Shown: piece by piece, positions 7,655-16,031 of the stretch | How positions within the stretch are numbered: the stretch's first letter is position 1 | Layout: each line of letters begins with the position of its first letter | Origin: JAZDLR01 sp964540995 | GTDB lineage: Bacteria > Patescibacteriota > Patescibacteriia > UBA1558 > 2-01-FULL-52-15 | Length of the DNA stretch: 63,731 bases | Assembly (NCBI GenBank): GCA_964540995.1 | Contig: CAZIOU010000004.1 | Span: 1 to 63,731, forward strand | Reading direction: 5' to 3' | Notes under the pieces: model-generated | Told to the model about the DNA's origin: nothing | What the model saw: only the letters and a program-made list of their open reading frames with translations | Databases searched by the model: none | Made by a program: the position numbers and the translations under genes

Positions 7655-10486
7655 ATGCCTATTTCATCTATGCGACCTGTTTTCCAAACCAAGCCCCTTG
7701 GTTCTGCCTCGTCCCCCAAACCCCCTCGACGCAATCAAGGTGGCTTCTGGTCACTATTCTGGAAGCGCCTCGTGCCCGTTGCTATCTTACTAGCTTTGGT
7801 CGGCGGTATACTCCTGATCGGTGCTTTCGTCTGGTACTCTCATGACCTACCTGATCCTAACAAACTTATTGATCGCAGCGTTGCCCAAAGCACCAAGATC
7901 TACGATCGCACCGGAGAACATTTGTTGTATGAGATTCATGGCGCCCAACGCCGGACATTGGTAAATCTTGATCAGATACCCCAATACGCCGTACAAGCTA
8001 CTATTGCCATCGAAGATAAGACCTTCTACGAGCATAAGGGCTACAACCTGCCTCGTATCATCAAATCAGTTTTGATCAATGTCCTAACAGGTAGTAAAGC
8101 TCAAGGTGGCTCTACCTTGACGCAACAACTCGTGAAGAACGCCATCTTAACTACTGAGAAGGCTTACTCTCGTAAGATCAAAGAACTAGTACTATCCTAT
8201 CGCATCGAACAGAAGTTTACCAAAGACGAAATACTCAAACTGTATTTTAATGAGATACCGTACGGATCAACGGCCTATGGAATTGAATCCGCCAGCGGCA
8301 TCTACTTTGGCAAATCAGCCAAAGACCTTACCTTGGGCGAAGCAGCCATACTAGCGGCTATGCCACAAGCGCCAAGCTATTATTCTCCTTATGGTTCTCA
8401 TAAGGACAAACTAATCGACCGAGCGCATTTGGTTCTACGGTTGATGCGAGAACAAAATTTTATTACGGCCGCTCAAGAGCAAGCAGCTTTGGCCGAACCA
8501 ATCGTTTTCAAAACGAAGCGTGAAGATATTACTGCGCCGCACTTCGTCTTCATGGTCAAAAGCGAGTTAGCCGACAAATACGGTGATCGTCTCGTCGAAC
8601 AAGGCGGATTAAAAATTATCACCACTCTTGATTGGGACAAGCAGCAATTAGCTGAGAAAACCGTCGAAGAGATTGGCCCACAACTGCAGACCAAATACGG
8701 CGCCAACAATACCTCGCTCGTCACTATCGATGTAGCCAGTGGCGACGTCTTGGCTCTGGTGGGGTCCAAAGATTATTTCGACGACTCCATCGACGGTCAG
8801 GTCAACGTAGCTACCGCGCTCCGTCAGCCAGGCAGCTCGCTCAAACCATTTATCTATGCCCAACTTTTCACGAAGGGATTTAGTCCATCATCACTATTCT
8901 TTGATCTGGTTACCTCTTTTGGTTCCAATGGTTCTGGCGGACAATATCAACCTCGCAATTACGACGGTAAAGAGCATGGTCCCGTCACTGTACGGCAGGC
9001 TCTAGCCGGATCACTCAATATTCCCGCGGTCAAAGCTCTGTATCTAGCCGGTCCCAAAAACGTTATTGAGCTGCTACAGAACTTTGGTTACACCAGCTTC
9101 ACCGATGCTTCGCGTTATGGTTTATCATTGGTACTTGGTGGCGGTGAAGTTGAGCTCATCGAGCATACCAATGGCTACGCCGCTCTAGCACGCGAAGGTG
9201 TCTATCAGAAATATTATGATGTACTCAAAGTCGAAGATCCGACTGGTAAAGTATTGGAAGAGAAAGAGCAGCCGGAGCAGAAACGAATTCTCGATGCTCA
9301 AGTAGTGCGGCAAATTAGTAATGTCTTATCCGATAACGATGCGCGTGCCTATATTTTCGGGGTTAATAATAGTTTGACCCTCGGTAGTCGACCAGTAGCT
9401 GCTAAGTCGGGTACGACCAATGACTACAAAGATTCTTGGCTGATGGGCTACACACCACAACTCGTCACCGGAGTCTGGGTGGGTAACAATGATAACAAGC
9501 CGATGAACAAAGCCACCGGTGCCAACGCCGCTGGTCCGATCTGGCAAAGCTATATGAATAAGATCTTGGCTGCCTATCCTGTCCAGCCCTTCGGTGCACC
9601 CGATACGGTACCGTGTGACAAGATTATGATCTGCGGACAATTGGCGCGAGAAGTAACTATTCCTATTGATCGTACGACTGGTCAGCCAGCCTCTGGTAAC
9701 ACACCGCCAGAAAATATTGAGCAACGTTCAGTCAAAGAAGTTCATGATCTTCTCTACTATGTTGATAAGGAAGATCCACTTAACCCCTCCTATCCTGCCA
9801 AGCCAGAAAATGACTCGCAATTTAACGGTTGGGAGGAGCCAGTTCGTAAGTGGGCGCAAGCTAATGGCTTCGTTAGTATCTCACCAAGTCAGGGCATCAA
9901 TACTCGCATCCGCATCAATTGGGTAGAACCCAACGCCAATAGTACTCTAGGTAATAGTGCTGTGCGTCTGGCCATTGGCGCCGACTCACCACAAGGTGTT
10001 AGTCGTGTTGATTACTATCTCAACAACCAATTACTCGGGAGCTCGACCAAGTCACCATTTGATATCACCATCACCCCTCAATCCTCCTGGCCCGGTGGTC
10101 AACAAACCTTACGCGCTGTGGTCTACGACACTACCGGTACCAGCAATTCTGCCTCACTATCCGTAAACGTAACCACACCTACAGCAGCTATTCCAACAGT
10201 GCAATGGAACAGCCTACAAAATAATATGGTTTATAGCAAAGAAACTTGGCCCAAGACTATCAGCGCCACATTATCTTCACTCGATCAGGTAGCTAAGGTC
10301 GATTTCTATTATACCTACGCTGGTCAGAATAATTTCGCCGGCGTCATCGATAAACCCACCTCATCACAAATAAGTATTCCTCTAAAACAAAATAGCCCCG
10401 CGGGGAGCTATAGTTTCTATCTAGTGATTACTGATGCTGCCGGCGCCGTGCATCAGAGCGACAGCGTTAGTGTGAACTTGCAGTAG
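7655..10486 (+). CDS. Class A penicillin-binding protein (transglycosylase/transpeptidase) with C-terminal Ig-like modules
   Basis: Protein of 943 residues. A basic proline-rich cytoplasmic tail is followed by a membrane helix (about 38-60). The GT51 domain shows AIEDKTFYEHKGY (catalytic Glu120), GGSTLTQQLVKN and KELVLSYRIE. The transpeptidase has SSLK (Ser394/Lys397), SLN (453-455) and KSGT (584-587). After about residue 690 come two beta-sandwich modules (GADSPQGVSRVDYYLNNQ type, then VAKVDFYYTYAG), common in large PBPs of Gram-positive and CPR bacteria. It polymerises lipid II and cross-links peptidoglycan outside the membrane. The 3' end overlaps the opposing ABC gene by 20 nt. Confidence 0.95.
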   Translation: MPISSMRPVFQTKPLGSASSPKPPRRNQGGFWSLFWKRLVPVAILLALVGGILLIGAFVWYSHDLPDPNKLIDRSVAQSTKIYDRTGEHLLYEIHGAQRRTLVNLDQIPQYAVQATIAIEDKTFYEHKGYNLPRIIKSVLINVLTGSKAQGGSTLTQQLVKNAILTTEKAYSRKIKELVLSYRIEQKFTKDEILKLYFNEIPYGSTAYGIESASGIYFGKSAKDLTLGEAAILAAMPQAPSYYSPYGSHKDKLIDRAHLVLRLMREQNFITAAQEQAALAEPIVFKTKREDITAPHFVFMVKSELADKYGDRLVEQGGLKIITTLDWDKQQLAEKTVEEIGPQLQTKYGANNTSLVTIDVASGDVLALVGSKDYFDDSIDGQVNVATALRQPGSSLKPFIYAQLFTKGFSPSSLFFDLVTSFGSNGSGGQYQPRNYDGKEHGPVTVRQALAGSLNIPAVKALYLAGPKNVIELLQNFGYTSFTDASRYGLSLVLGGGEVELIEHTNGYAALAREGVYQKYYDVLKVEDPTGKVLEEKEQPEQKRILDAQVVRQISNVLSDNDARAYIFGVNNSLTLGSRPVAAKSGTTNDYKDSWLMGYTPQLVTGVWVGNNDNKPMNKATGANAAGPIWQSYMNKILAAYPVQPFGAPDTVPCDKIMICGQLAREVTIPIDRTTGQPASGNTPPENIEQRSVKEVHDLLYYVDKEDPLNPSYPAKPENDSQFNGWEEPVRKWAQANGFVSISPSQGINTRIRINWVEPNANSTLGNSAVRLAIGADSPQGVSRVDYYLNNQLLGSSTKSPFDITITPQSSWPGGQQTLRAVVYDTTGTSNSASLSVNVTTPTAAIPTVQWNSLQNNMVYSKETWPKTISATLSSLDQVAKVDFYYTYAGQNNFAGVIDKPTSSQISIPLKQNSPAGSYSFYLVITDAAGAVHQSDSVSVNLQ

Positions 10487-12233
10487 TATCCGTACCAGCA
10501 GCGATTTGCTGGCGCCAAAGGGCGGCATAGAGGCCGCTCTTTTTCAGTAACTCTTCGTGCGATCCACTTTCAACGATACTACCTTTTTCCATAACGTAAA
10601 TAGTTTGCGCATGAGCAATAGTGGACAAACGATGCGCAATAAGAATCGTCATTACATTAGAATGTTTCTTTTCTATATCTTGAATGGTTTCGGTGATCGA
10701 CTGCTCAGTAATAGAGTCTAAGCTACTCGTAGCTTCATCGAAGACAATAATCTCTGGGCGACGCAACAAAGCTCGAGCGATAGCTAAGCGCTGACGTTCT
10801 CCTCCGGATAACTTCACACCACCTTCACCAATCTTAGTATTCAATCCCTGTCCTGCTCGGTCGAGGATACCCTTGGCCGCAGCTAATTCTAGAGCTTTGA
10901 GGCACTCTTCGTCAGTGGCCTGCGGTCGAACAAATAGGAGGTTCTCACGGATAGTACCGGCAAAAAGTTGCGTCTCTTGAGACACGAAACCAAATTTCTT
11001 ACGAAGCGCATCGAAATCAACTTTCAAACTGTCGGTGCTATTAAATAACAACTGTCCTTTGGTTGGAGCATATAATCCGACTAATAGTTTGACTAAGGTG
11101 GACTTACCAGATCCTGACGGACCAACAAAAGCAATCGTCTCACCGTCTTTGATGGTGAGATTAATATTTTTTAGTGTCTGCTTACCTTCCGAGTCATATG
11201 AAAACTGCAAATCTTTAAACTCAATCACTTTCACTTCGTCAATCTCCACTGGGTTAGCTGGTTTAGGTGCTGGTGGAGTAGAGAAGAGCTCGTCTAGCTG
11301 TTGGTTGCTAGCCATAGCTTCTTGGTACTGGGTCGCTAGATTACCTAGTTCGCCTAATGGGTTGAAGATAAAGAAGGAATAGATATACAAGCTGAAGAAT
11401 TGACCCAGTGTAATATCGCCTTGACTGATCAACCACATCATAAGCAGTAGTAAGCCTGAGCGTAATGTATTAATGGTTGTACCTTGGATGAAGCTATACA
11501 TACGAACCAAGCGAACCTTATGCAATTCGAGTTCCAAAATCTTTTCGTTGACGACATTGAGACGGTCAATTTCTTGCTGCTCCAAACCCAAACTCTTTAC
11601 CAGCTCCACATTACGAATGGTTTCCGTAGTTGAGCCAGCTAGTTCCGCTGTCTGCATCACGATCTGTCGTTGCGCACCCTTGATCTTACGCGTGATGATA
11701 AAAGCAGTAACACCAACAATTGGAATCAACATGAAATACACCAAACCAATAGCCCAGTGAACGAACGACGCATAGACTAGGACAAAAATAATTCCCACTA
11801 AGGAGAAAAACCCAATGTTAATCAAACTCGTTATCAATGTCTGGTTGTCAGCGCGAGCTTTCTGTAATTTAAGTAATATTTCTCCTGAACGACGATCTTC
11901 GAAAACTTGGAAAGGAAGTGAGAAAGCATGCTCAACTCCACGAGCATAAAGGGCTGTACCAATACGCTGTACAATCACATTGACGTAGTAATCTTGAAAG
12001 TTCTTGGCAATACGCGATACCAGAGCAACACCGATAGAAGCTAACAATAATAGTCCCACACCTTTAAGAAAGTCTTGGTGAGTCAGCTGGGAAGCCCTAC
12101 TCGCGTACTGATCGATGATGAGACGAAAGATTTGGGGGTCTAGCAGCGAGAAGATCTGGTTAATGGCTGCAAGTACCAAGGCGCCACTCAACATCTTACG
12201 GTGCTTCTTCAGATAGCTTAAGATCAATTTCAT
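10467..12233 (-). CDS. ABC exporter half-transporter (fused permease and ATPase)
   Basis: Protein of 588 residues with six predicted membrane helices in the first 320 residues and an ATPase domain after. Motifs: Walker A GPSGSGKST, Q-loop SQETQLFAG, signature LSGGERQRLAIARALL, Walker B IIVFDEATSSLD, H-loop IAHRLST. This is the MsbA/LmrA-type exporter architecture, which would work as a homodimer in the cytoplasmic membrane. Substrate (lipid, peptide or drug) cannot be inferred. It converges on the PBP gene. Confidence 0.9.
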   Translation of the reverse strand: MKLILSYLKKHRKMLSGALVLAAINQIFSLLDPQIFRLIIDQYASRASQLTHQDFLKGVGLLLLASIGVALVSRIAKNFQDYYVNVIVQRIGTALYARGVEHAFSLPFQVFEDRRSGEILLKLQKARADNQTLITSLINIGFFSLVGIIFVLVYASFVHWAIGLVYFMLIPIVGVTAFIITRKIKGAQRQIVMQTAELAGSTTETIRNVELVKSLGLEQQEIDRLNVVNEKILELELHKVRLVRMYSFIQGTTINTLRSGLLLLMMWLISQGDITLGQFFSLYIYSFFIFNPLGELGNLATQYQEAMASNQQLDELFSTPPAPKPANPVEIDEVKVIEFKDLQFSYDSEGKQTLKNINLTIKDGETIAFVGPSGSGKSTLVKLLVGLYAPTKGQLLFNSTDSLKVDFDALRKKFGFVSQETQLFAGTIRENLLFVRPQATDEECLKALELAAAKGILDRAGQGLNTKIGEGGVKLSGGERQRLAIARALLRRPEIIVFDEATSSLDSITEQSITETIQDIEKKHSNVMTILIAHRLSTIAHAQTIYVMEKGSIVESGSHEELLKKSGLYAALWRQQIAAGTDTTASSH

Positions 12234-12257
12234 AGGTTATTACTATACTGTAGCTTA

Positions 12258-12300
12258 AGGGAAAAAGGAAGAGCCTACCAAACCGTAGTTTGATAGGCTC
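12258..12300 (-). terminator. Terminator of the tRNA-like transcription unit
   Basis: On the minus strand GAGCCTATCAAAC-TACG-GTTTGGTAGGCTC forms a 13-bp hairpin with one internal wobble or mismatch, followed by TTCCTTTTTCCC. It lies directly after the third cloverleaf of the unit. Confidence 0.8.
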
Positions 12301-12308
12301 TGTATTAC

Positions 12309-12376
12309 AGGGGTAGTCGGCTTCTCCGACATTCATAGTGCCCGCCGGCACCCGTCTTAGCTTAAACGATACCCCT
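12309..12376 (-). ncRNA. tRNA-like cloverleaf without an anticodon loop
   Basis: Read on the minus strand the 68 nt fold as a cloverleaf: 7-bp acceptor-like stem AGGGGTA/TACCCCT, 3-bp D-like arm CGT/ACG with 10-nt loop, 5-bp arm GTGCC-GGCG-GGCAC, a 7-nt connector, and a 5-bp arm GTCGG-AGAAG-CCGAC that abuts the acceptor stem exactly as a T-arm does. The middle arm has only a 4-nt loop, so it cannot carry an anticodon. It begins 8 nt after the tRNA-like gene upstream (5 nt after its CCA) and is followed by the terminator. Confidence 0.5.
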
Positions 12377-12384
12377 AATACTGG

Positions 12385-12455
12385 AGCGGATAAGGGGACT
12401 TGAACCCCCGGCCCCCACATTACCTTGTGGTGCTCTGCCTCTGAGCTATACCCGC
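12385..12455 (-). tRNA. tRNA-like gene, closest to tRNA-Thr(GGT), odd anticodon loop
   Basis: Minus strand. Acceptor GCGGGTA pairs fully with TATCCGC (one G-T), D-arm GCTC/GAGC, T-arm GGGGG-TTCAAGT-CCCCT, discriminator T and an encoded CCA (12384-12382). The anticodon arm CCACA-AGGTAA-TGTGG closes a loop of 6, not 7, and lacks the universal U33. If one U is missing, GGT (Thr) is the natural reading. It could be a functional outlier, a pseudogene or a structural decoy. It shares a promoter with the next tRNA-like gene. Confidence 0.5.
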
Positions 12456-12468
12456 CTCTAACCAAAGG

Positions 12469-12541
12469 AGCTGCTGGTAGGACTCGAACCTACTCCTCCT
12501 TCCAGTGGGAAGGTGCTCATCCAGTATGAGCTACAGTATGC
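12469..12541 (-). tRNA. tRNA-like gene with over-paired anticodon arm
   Basis: Minus strand. The T-arm GTAGG-TTCGAGT-CCTAC and D-arm GCTC/GAGC are canonical, but the anticodon arm reads CCTTC-CCACTG-GAAGG and can close further to a 4-nt loop, and the 5' acceptor GCATACTG pairs only partly with CAGCAGC. No sensible anticodon follows a U33. The 3' end reads TCCT, not CCA. A near-perfect promoter starts transcription just 8 nt upstream, so it is expressed even if not an ordinary tRNA. Confidence 0.4.
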
Positions 12542-12555
12542 ATAGTAGAAATTAG

Positions 12556-12584
12556 ATAGTAAGAAATTTGGTTTTAGATGTCAA
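12556..12584 (-). promoter_or_regulatory. Promoter of the tRNA-like array
   Basis: Minus strand TTGACA (12584-12579), 17 nt, TACTAT (12561-12556). The expected start lies a few bases before the first cloverleaf. Confidence 0.75.
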
Positions 12585-12658
12585 TAGGGAAGACGAAGAT
12601 ATTGGTTATACGTTATTTGTTATTAGGGCAGAGAAGACAACATCACAACCTAAGCCCA

Positions 12659-12687
12659 TTGACATACACTATTAAATATAGTAATTT
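12659..12687 (+). promoter_or_regulatory. Promoter of the 12746 gene
   Basis: TTGACA (12659-12664), 17-nt spacer, TAATTT (12682-12687); an alternative TATAGT overlaps the spacer. Confidence 0.5.
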
Positions 12688-12745
12688 GTTCTATTCGCTC
12701 TTTTCATTGTTCTAATCAACACATCAACCCAAGGAGACAAAAGTC

Positions 12746-13393
12746 ATGAAAAGGCTTAGTTCGTTTCTTCTGGTTCTAGTTATTCTTCTGGTCGGAAGCT
12801 ATGGTGACATGATCCAGGCCGCCGAGCAACCCACAAACAACACGGTTTCTCTGTCGCCCGACGACATGGTCCAACTTCAGAAGAATGTTGCTCTATTTTC
12901 CAAGGTTCTCGGTATGAGTGACAGCACTACCAGCAGCACACACCTGACCATGGCTGATGTAGCCAACAAGTTTCTCGACTACTCGCGAGCTGCTGTCCTA
13001 GCAACCGTTAGTCAAATCGAGAAGGTTGCGCCTCAGGTTTGGGCGGTAATGGTTCGGCAGCAATACAGCAAAGCTTTTGGGCTTTTAGCTGGCCCGTTTT
13101 TCATGTTCTTCTTCTTTTTCTTCTTTCGTTTGTGGTTGGTGCGTTCTGCTAAGGTGGTGGTCGCGGCTAATGGAAAAGAGAACATTGTTTTTCTAAACTT
13201 AGGAGATGGTGACAAGGTTGCTGTAGCCACAGCAAAAATCTGGATTAACATAATCCTACTAGGGATAATGGTAATCTACGGCTGCGTCTTTGGTTCGCGT
13301 CTTCCCGAGGCAGTCAAGATCCTTACCAATCCTTACTACTATGCTCTCCGCGATCTTGTTCTGCTTCTTTTGAACAAAGGTCAGGGGATGTAA
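12746..13393 (+). CDS. Secreted/membrane hypothetical protein
   Basis: Protein of 215 residues, not recognised. AAGGAGAC stands about 8 nt before the ATG. Residues 1-26 look like a cleavable signal peptide (hydrophobic core, then QAAEQ). A second helix near 110-133 contains an unusual run of phenylalanines (MFFFFFFFRLW), and a third lies near 167-187. The intervening loop is polar. It has its own promoter and terminator and no operon partner. Confidence 0.65.
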   Translation: MKRLSSFLLVLVILLVGSYGDMIQAAEQPTNNTVSLSPDDMVQLQKNVALFSKVLGMSDSTTSSTHLTMADVANKFLDYSRAAVLATVSQIEKVAPQVWAVMVRQQYSKAFGLLAGPFFMFFFFFFFRLWLVRSAKVVVAANGKENIVFLNLGDGDKVAVATAKIWINIILLGIMVIYGCVFGSRLPEAVKILTNPYYYALRDLVLLLLNKGQGM

Positions 13394-13396
13394 ATG

Positions 13397-13433
13397 CGCA
13401 GAAGCCTTCGGTTCACCGAAGGCTTCTTTATTT
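13397..13433 (+). terminator. Terminator of the 12746 gene
   Basis: AGAAGCCTTCGG-TTCA-CCGAAGGCTTCT followed by TTATTTA. Confidence 0.85.
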
Positions 13434-13515
13434 AGCTAAAGGCTAATGTAAATTTCTAGTTCCAAGTTTCTAGTTTCTCAGCCAGAGGCTGATTTAAGTT
13501 TCTACCTTCTTTCCT
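13434..13515. repeat. Dispersed spacer repeats (TTTCTAGTTTC and CAGCCAGAGGCTGA types)
   Basis: Contains TTTCTAGTTCCAAGTTTCTAGTTTC and the small palindrome CTCAGCCAGAGGCTGA, which recurs almost identically at 45410-45424. Confidence 0.6.
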
Positions 13516-13521
13516 GCTTTC

Positions 13522-14526
13522 CTATTTAGTTATTTTCTTTATACATTCCTGACGAAATCCTCGCTCACCACCTTCTTTTTGAATATAAATCCTTCCTCCT
13601 TCTGGTTCTGCGTCCCATTGCTCATAGAGTGGTCTCAAGGAAGACCCCTCTCCTCGATGAGCTTGTAATTTTTCCCAATCATTAGGGTCCTTAAGCATCT
13701 TTTCTTTCATCAGTCGTTCTGTCACTACTCGCATCACTCCAGGGTCACGATCAATAATCTTTTCAATTTCCGCAGCAGAAGTTTCTGGTAATACTAACTC
13801 TAAAAGTAACATTTGTCCTGACCTACCTGAGTAGTCGGACCATTCTATTTGCCCTTCCTGACGCCGTGTTGGTGGGACAAAATAAGAGATACGAACAGCT
13901 CCTTCATTTTTTCCTCCTTCAACTACATCACCCTGTATGGTTGGTTGAAATTTCCCCGTGGCTTGTCTCTGGGTTGTGTCGGGGGTTTTACCTATTCCAA
14001 AAACACCCTTTTTCCCAGGAACAGTTATTGTTTCATACACCGGTTTAACGTCGCGCCTAATATCAATCAACTCGTGTATGCCCCGCGAAGCGAGTAATTC
14101 GCCGGGTCGTAGCCCTCGCGAATACTCTTCTCTAAGCAATAGTTGTGATCCGATACCGTCTATCGTATGTGAAGGGTAACGACCGTCTTTTAGACGCGTG
14201 GTTAAATCTTGATAGCCTGCGTTATTGTCCTGTAAAGCACCGACTTTCTCTGGGAAAGACTCATGAACTCTCACACCTGCATCTTTAAATATTATCTCTA
14301 TCGCTTTCTCTCTTGATTTTTCTCGTTCCGCCGGACTTTCCATTCCATACTTTTTGTAAACAGCTTCGACACCTTGTTGTTGTTCTTGTATCTGTGCTTG
14401 CCTACTAACTTCATATCGCTCTCTTTTCTCTCTCACCTCTCGTCGTAAAGAATTTTCTGGCTTTGGTGTCTCGGTTATCTCGTTGGGTGTCTCGTTTGAA
14501 AAGTTTGGTATCTTTTCTCTGTCCAT
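13522..14526 (-). CDS. Charged hypothetical protein
   Basis: Protein of 334 residues, family not recognised. The first 70 residues are a highly charged, Glu/Arg/Gln-rich probable coiled coil (RREVREKRERYEVSRQ). The middle contains RGLRPGELLASRGIHELIDIRRDVKPVYETI, and the C-terminal half mixes beta-like segments with GGRIYIQKEGGERG. No signal peptide or membrane segment, so probably cytoplasmic. It lies between repeat spacers next to dnaN. Similar arrangement of a charged tail and a unique domain is common among patescibacterial hypotheticals, but I infer no function. Confidence 0.6.
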   Translation of the reverse strand: MDREKIPNFSNETPNEITETPKPENSLRREVREKRERYEVSRQAQIQEQQQGVEAVYKKYGMESPAEREKSREKAIEIIFKDAGVRVHESFPEKVGALQDNNAGYQDLTTRLKDGRYPSHTIDGIGSQLLLREEYSRGLRPGELLASRGIHELIDIRRDVKPVYETITVPGKKGVFGIGKTPDTTQRQATGKFQPTIQGDVVEGGKNEGAVRISYFVPPTRRQEGQIEWSDYSGRSGQMLLLELVLPETSAAEIEKIIDRDPGVMRVVTERLMKEKMLKDPNDWEKLQAHRGEGSSLRPLYEQWDAEPEGGRIYIQKEGGERGFRQECIKKITK

Positions 14527-14599
14527 ATTATTATTTTATGCTTATTCAATATAGATAAAAGCTTTACTACCTACTTCTTTCTTCATTGTTCTGAATTTC

Positions 14600-14660
14600 T
14601 AGTTTTCATTTTCTTTCTCCTCTCTTCCCTAATAACAAATACCTTATAACTAACCCCTCT
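14600..14660. repeat. Dispersed TAATAACAAAT-type spacer
   Basis: CCCTAATAACAAATACCTTATAACTAACC belongs to the same family as the inverted repeats flanking the four-helix-bundle gene at 52739-53198. Confidence 0.6.
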
Positions 14661-14666
14661 CTCTTC

Positions 14667-15776
14667 TTATTGTTTTATCGGCATAATCAAATACCGCCAA
14701 CTTGTATCACCCTCTGGAGATAATAAGGCCGGTCCATTACTGTCGTTTAGATCAATCTTACCTTTCTCACTTTCCAAATTATTAATACCATCGAGTAAAT
14801 AGCGGTAGTTGAAAACAATTTCTCCTGCCTTACCAGTTACTTCAGCTTCTACACGAGACACATTGTCACCAGACATACTGTTTTGCGCTCGTAGCTGAAT
14901 CTCTTTGGTGTCAGGTACAAAAGAAACACGCACGTCATTGATGCCTGGTTGGCAGAAAAGAGCCGTTGTCTTGATCGTAGGAGCTAGGGATGAGGCCTGG
15001 AAATTAATAGTACTACCGAAACTAGTAGGGATTATCTGTTCGTAGTCAGGATAATGACCGATTATAATACGAGATAAGAGTTCAGTCGCCCCAACGATCA
15101 CCTTGATCTGATTATCGTTAACCATGATGGTCGTTTCTTCGTTGTCTTCGTCCTCGGTCAAAATCTTATTCAGCTGTTGAATGGTTTTGAGCGGGATAAT
15201 AAGTTTCTGCTCAGATTCTGACTTCTTAGCTAACGTCAGGTGCTTCTCAGCTAAACGATAACTATCGGTTGCTACTAATGTTAGTTTGTCTTCGGCTATA
15301 GTAAATAGAATCGCATTAAGTTCTGGTCGGCCTTCGTCAGTACTGGCAGCAAATACCACCTGCCCCAAGCCATTACTTAGCTCACGTGTAGGTATACTAA
15401 TAGTGCTTTCGGGGGAGAGCTCTGGGATAAGAGGATAATCATTAGCTGATTCGCCTTTGATCTTAGTGGTGTGATTCTCGCCTTTGATAATAAGAGTATT
15501 CTCTTGTAGCTCAATGGAAATATTTTCTCGTTTCAATGAACTGACAAAGTCTCCTAGTAGTTTAGCATTCACGGTGAAGCTGCCCACCTCCTCCACCTTA
15601 CCTCGTACCTTGGTCTTGATCCCGATTTCTAAGTTAGTCGCTATTAAGGTCAATCCTTCTTTATCAGCTTGTAACAAAATATTACTCAAGATTGGTAAGT
15701 TAGGATGTTTACCAGCTAAGCCCAAAGTCTTCTGTAAACCTCTCAATAAGTTCTCCTGTGTGCAAGTTAATTTCAT
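14667..15776 (-). CDS. dnaN: DNA polymerase III beta sliding clamp
   Basis: Protein of 369 residues, standard length for the clamp. It begins MKLTCTQENLLRGLQKTLGLAGK and shows the three-domain pattern, with VFAASTDEGRPELNAILF in domain 2 (matching the family's ATDESRPxLxGV block) and a C-terminal SWRYLIMPIKQ, equivalent to the usual YxIMPxR ending. It forms the ring that tethers DNA polymerase III. It lies downstream of dnaA on the same strand, the classical dnaA-dnaN order near the origin. Confidence 0.95.
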   Translation of the reverse strand: MKLTCTQENLLRGLQKTLGLAGKHPNLPILSNILLQADKEGLTLIATNLEIGIKTKVRGKVEEVGSFTVNAKLLGDFVSSLKRENISIELQENTLIIKGENHTTKIKGESANDYPLIPELSPESTISIPTRELSNGLGQVVFAASTDEGRPELNAILFTIAEDKLTLVATDSYRLAEKHLTLAKKSESEQKLIIPLKTIQQLNKILTEDEDNEETTIMVNDNQIKVIVGATELLSRIIIGHYPDYEQIIPTSFGSTINFQASSLAPTIKTTALFCQPGINDVRVSFVPDTKEIQLRAQNSMSGDNVSRVEAEVTGKAGEIVFNYRYLLDGINNLESEKGKIDLNDSNGPALLSPEGDTSWRYLIMPIKQ

Positions 15777-16031
15777 ACTATATGTATATATATAAATAAG
15801 ATAGTAGTAATAGAGCGTGTGGATACTGTTGAAGACTTTTATTTTGAGAGCAGAACCCCAACGAAAGATATTTAACTGATGTCATTTTTGTCCCCATTAC
15901 TATGTGTACAGATGAGTGTGTAAGTGGGTAGTTGTACACATGAATTGAAACTAAGGTGTAGGGTTGTGGAAAGGCTACCAATTTGTGCACAGATTTTTCA
16001 GCTGCTTGTGCACATGGTCTGTGGAAACAAT
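15777..16031. other. dnaA-dnaN intergenic region with DnaA-box-like repeats
   Basis: 255 bp without a gene. It has TGTGGATAC (15818-15826; complement GTATCCACA, one mismatch to TTATCCACA) and a series of TGTGNACA-type words: TGTGTACAG, TTGTACACA (15932), TGTGGAAAG, TGTGCACAG (15984), TGTGCACAT (16008). An AT-only tract TATATGTATATATATAAATAAG (shortened here) sits at the dnaN side. This could be part of a bipartite origin. Confidence 0.5.

Noticed and set aside
12196..12465. An 89-codon minus-strand ORF overlapping the ABC exporter start and a tRNA-like gene
   Set aside because: The frame runs through the cloverleaf arms (EHHKVMWGPGVQVP is translated tRNA-like sequence) and has no ribosome site; explained by the RNA genes.
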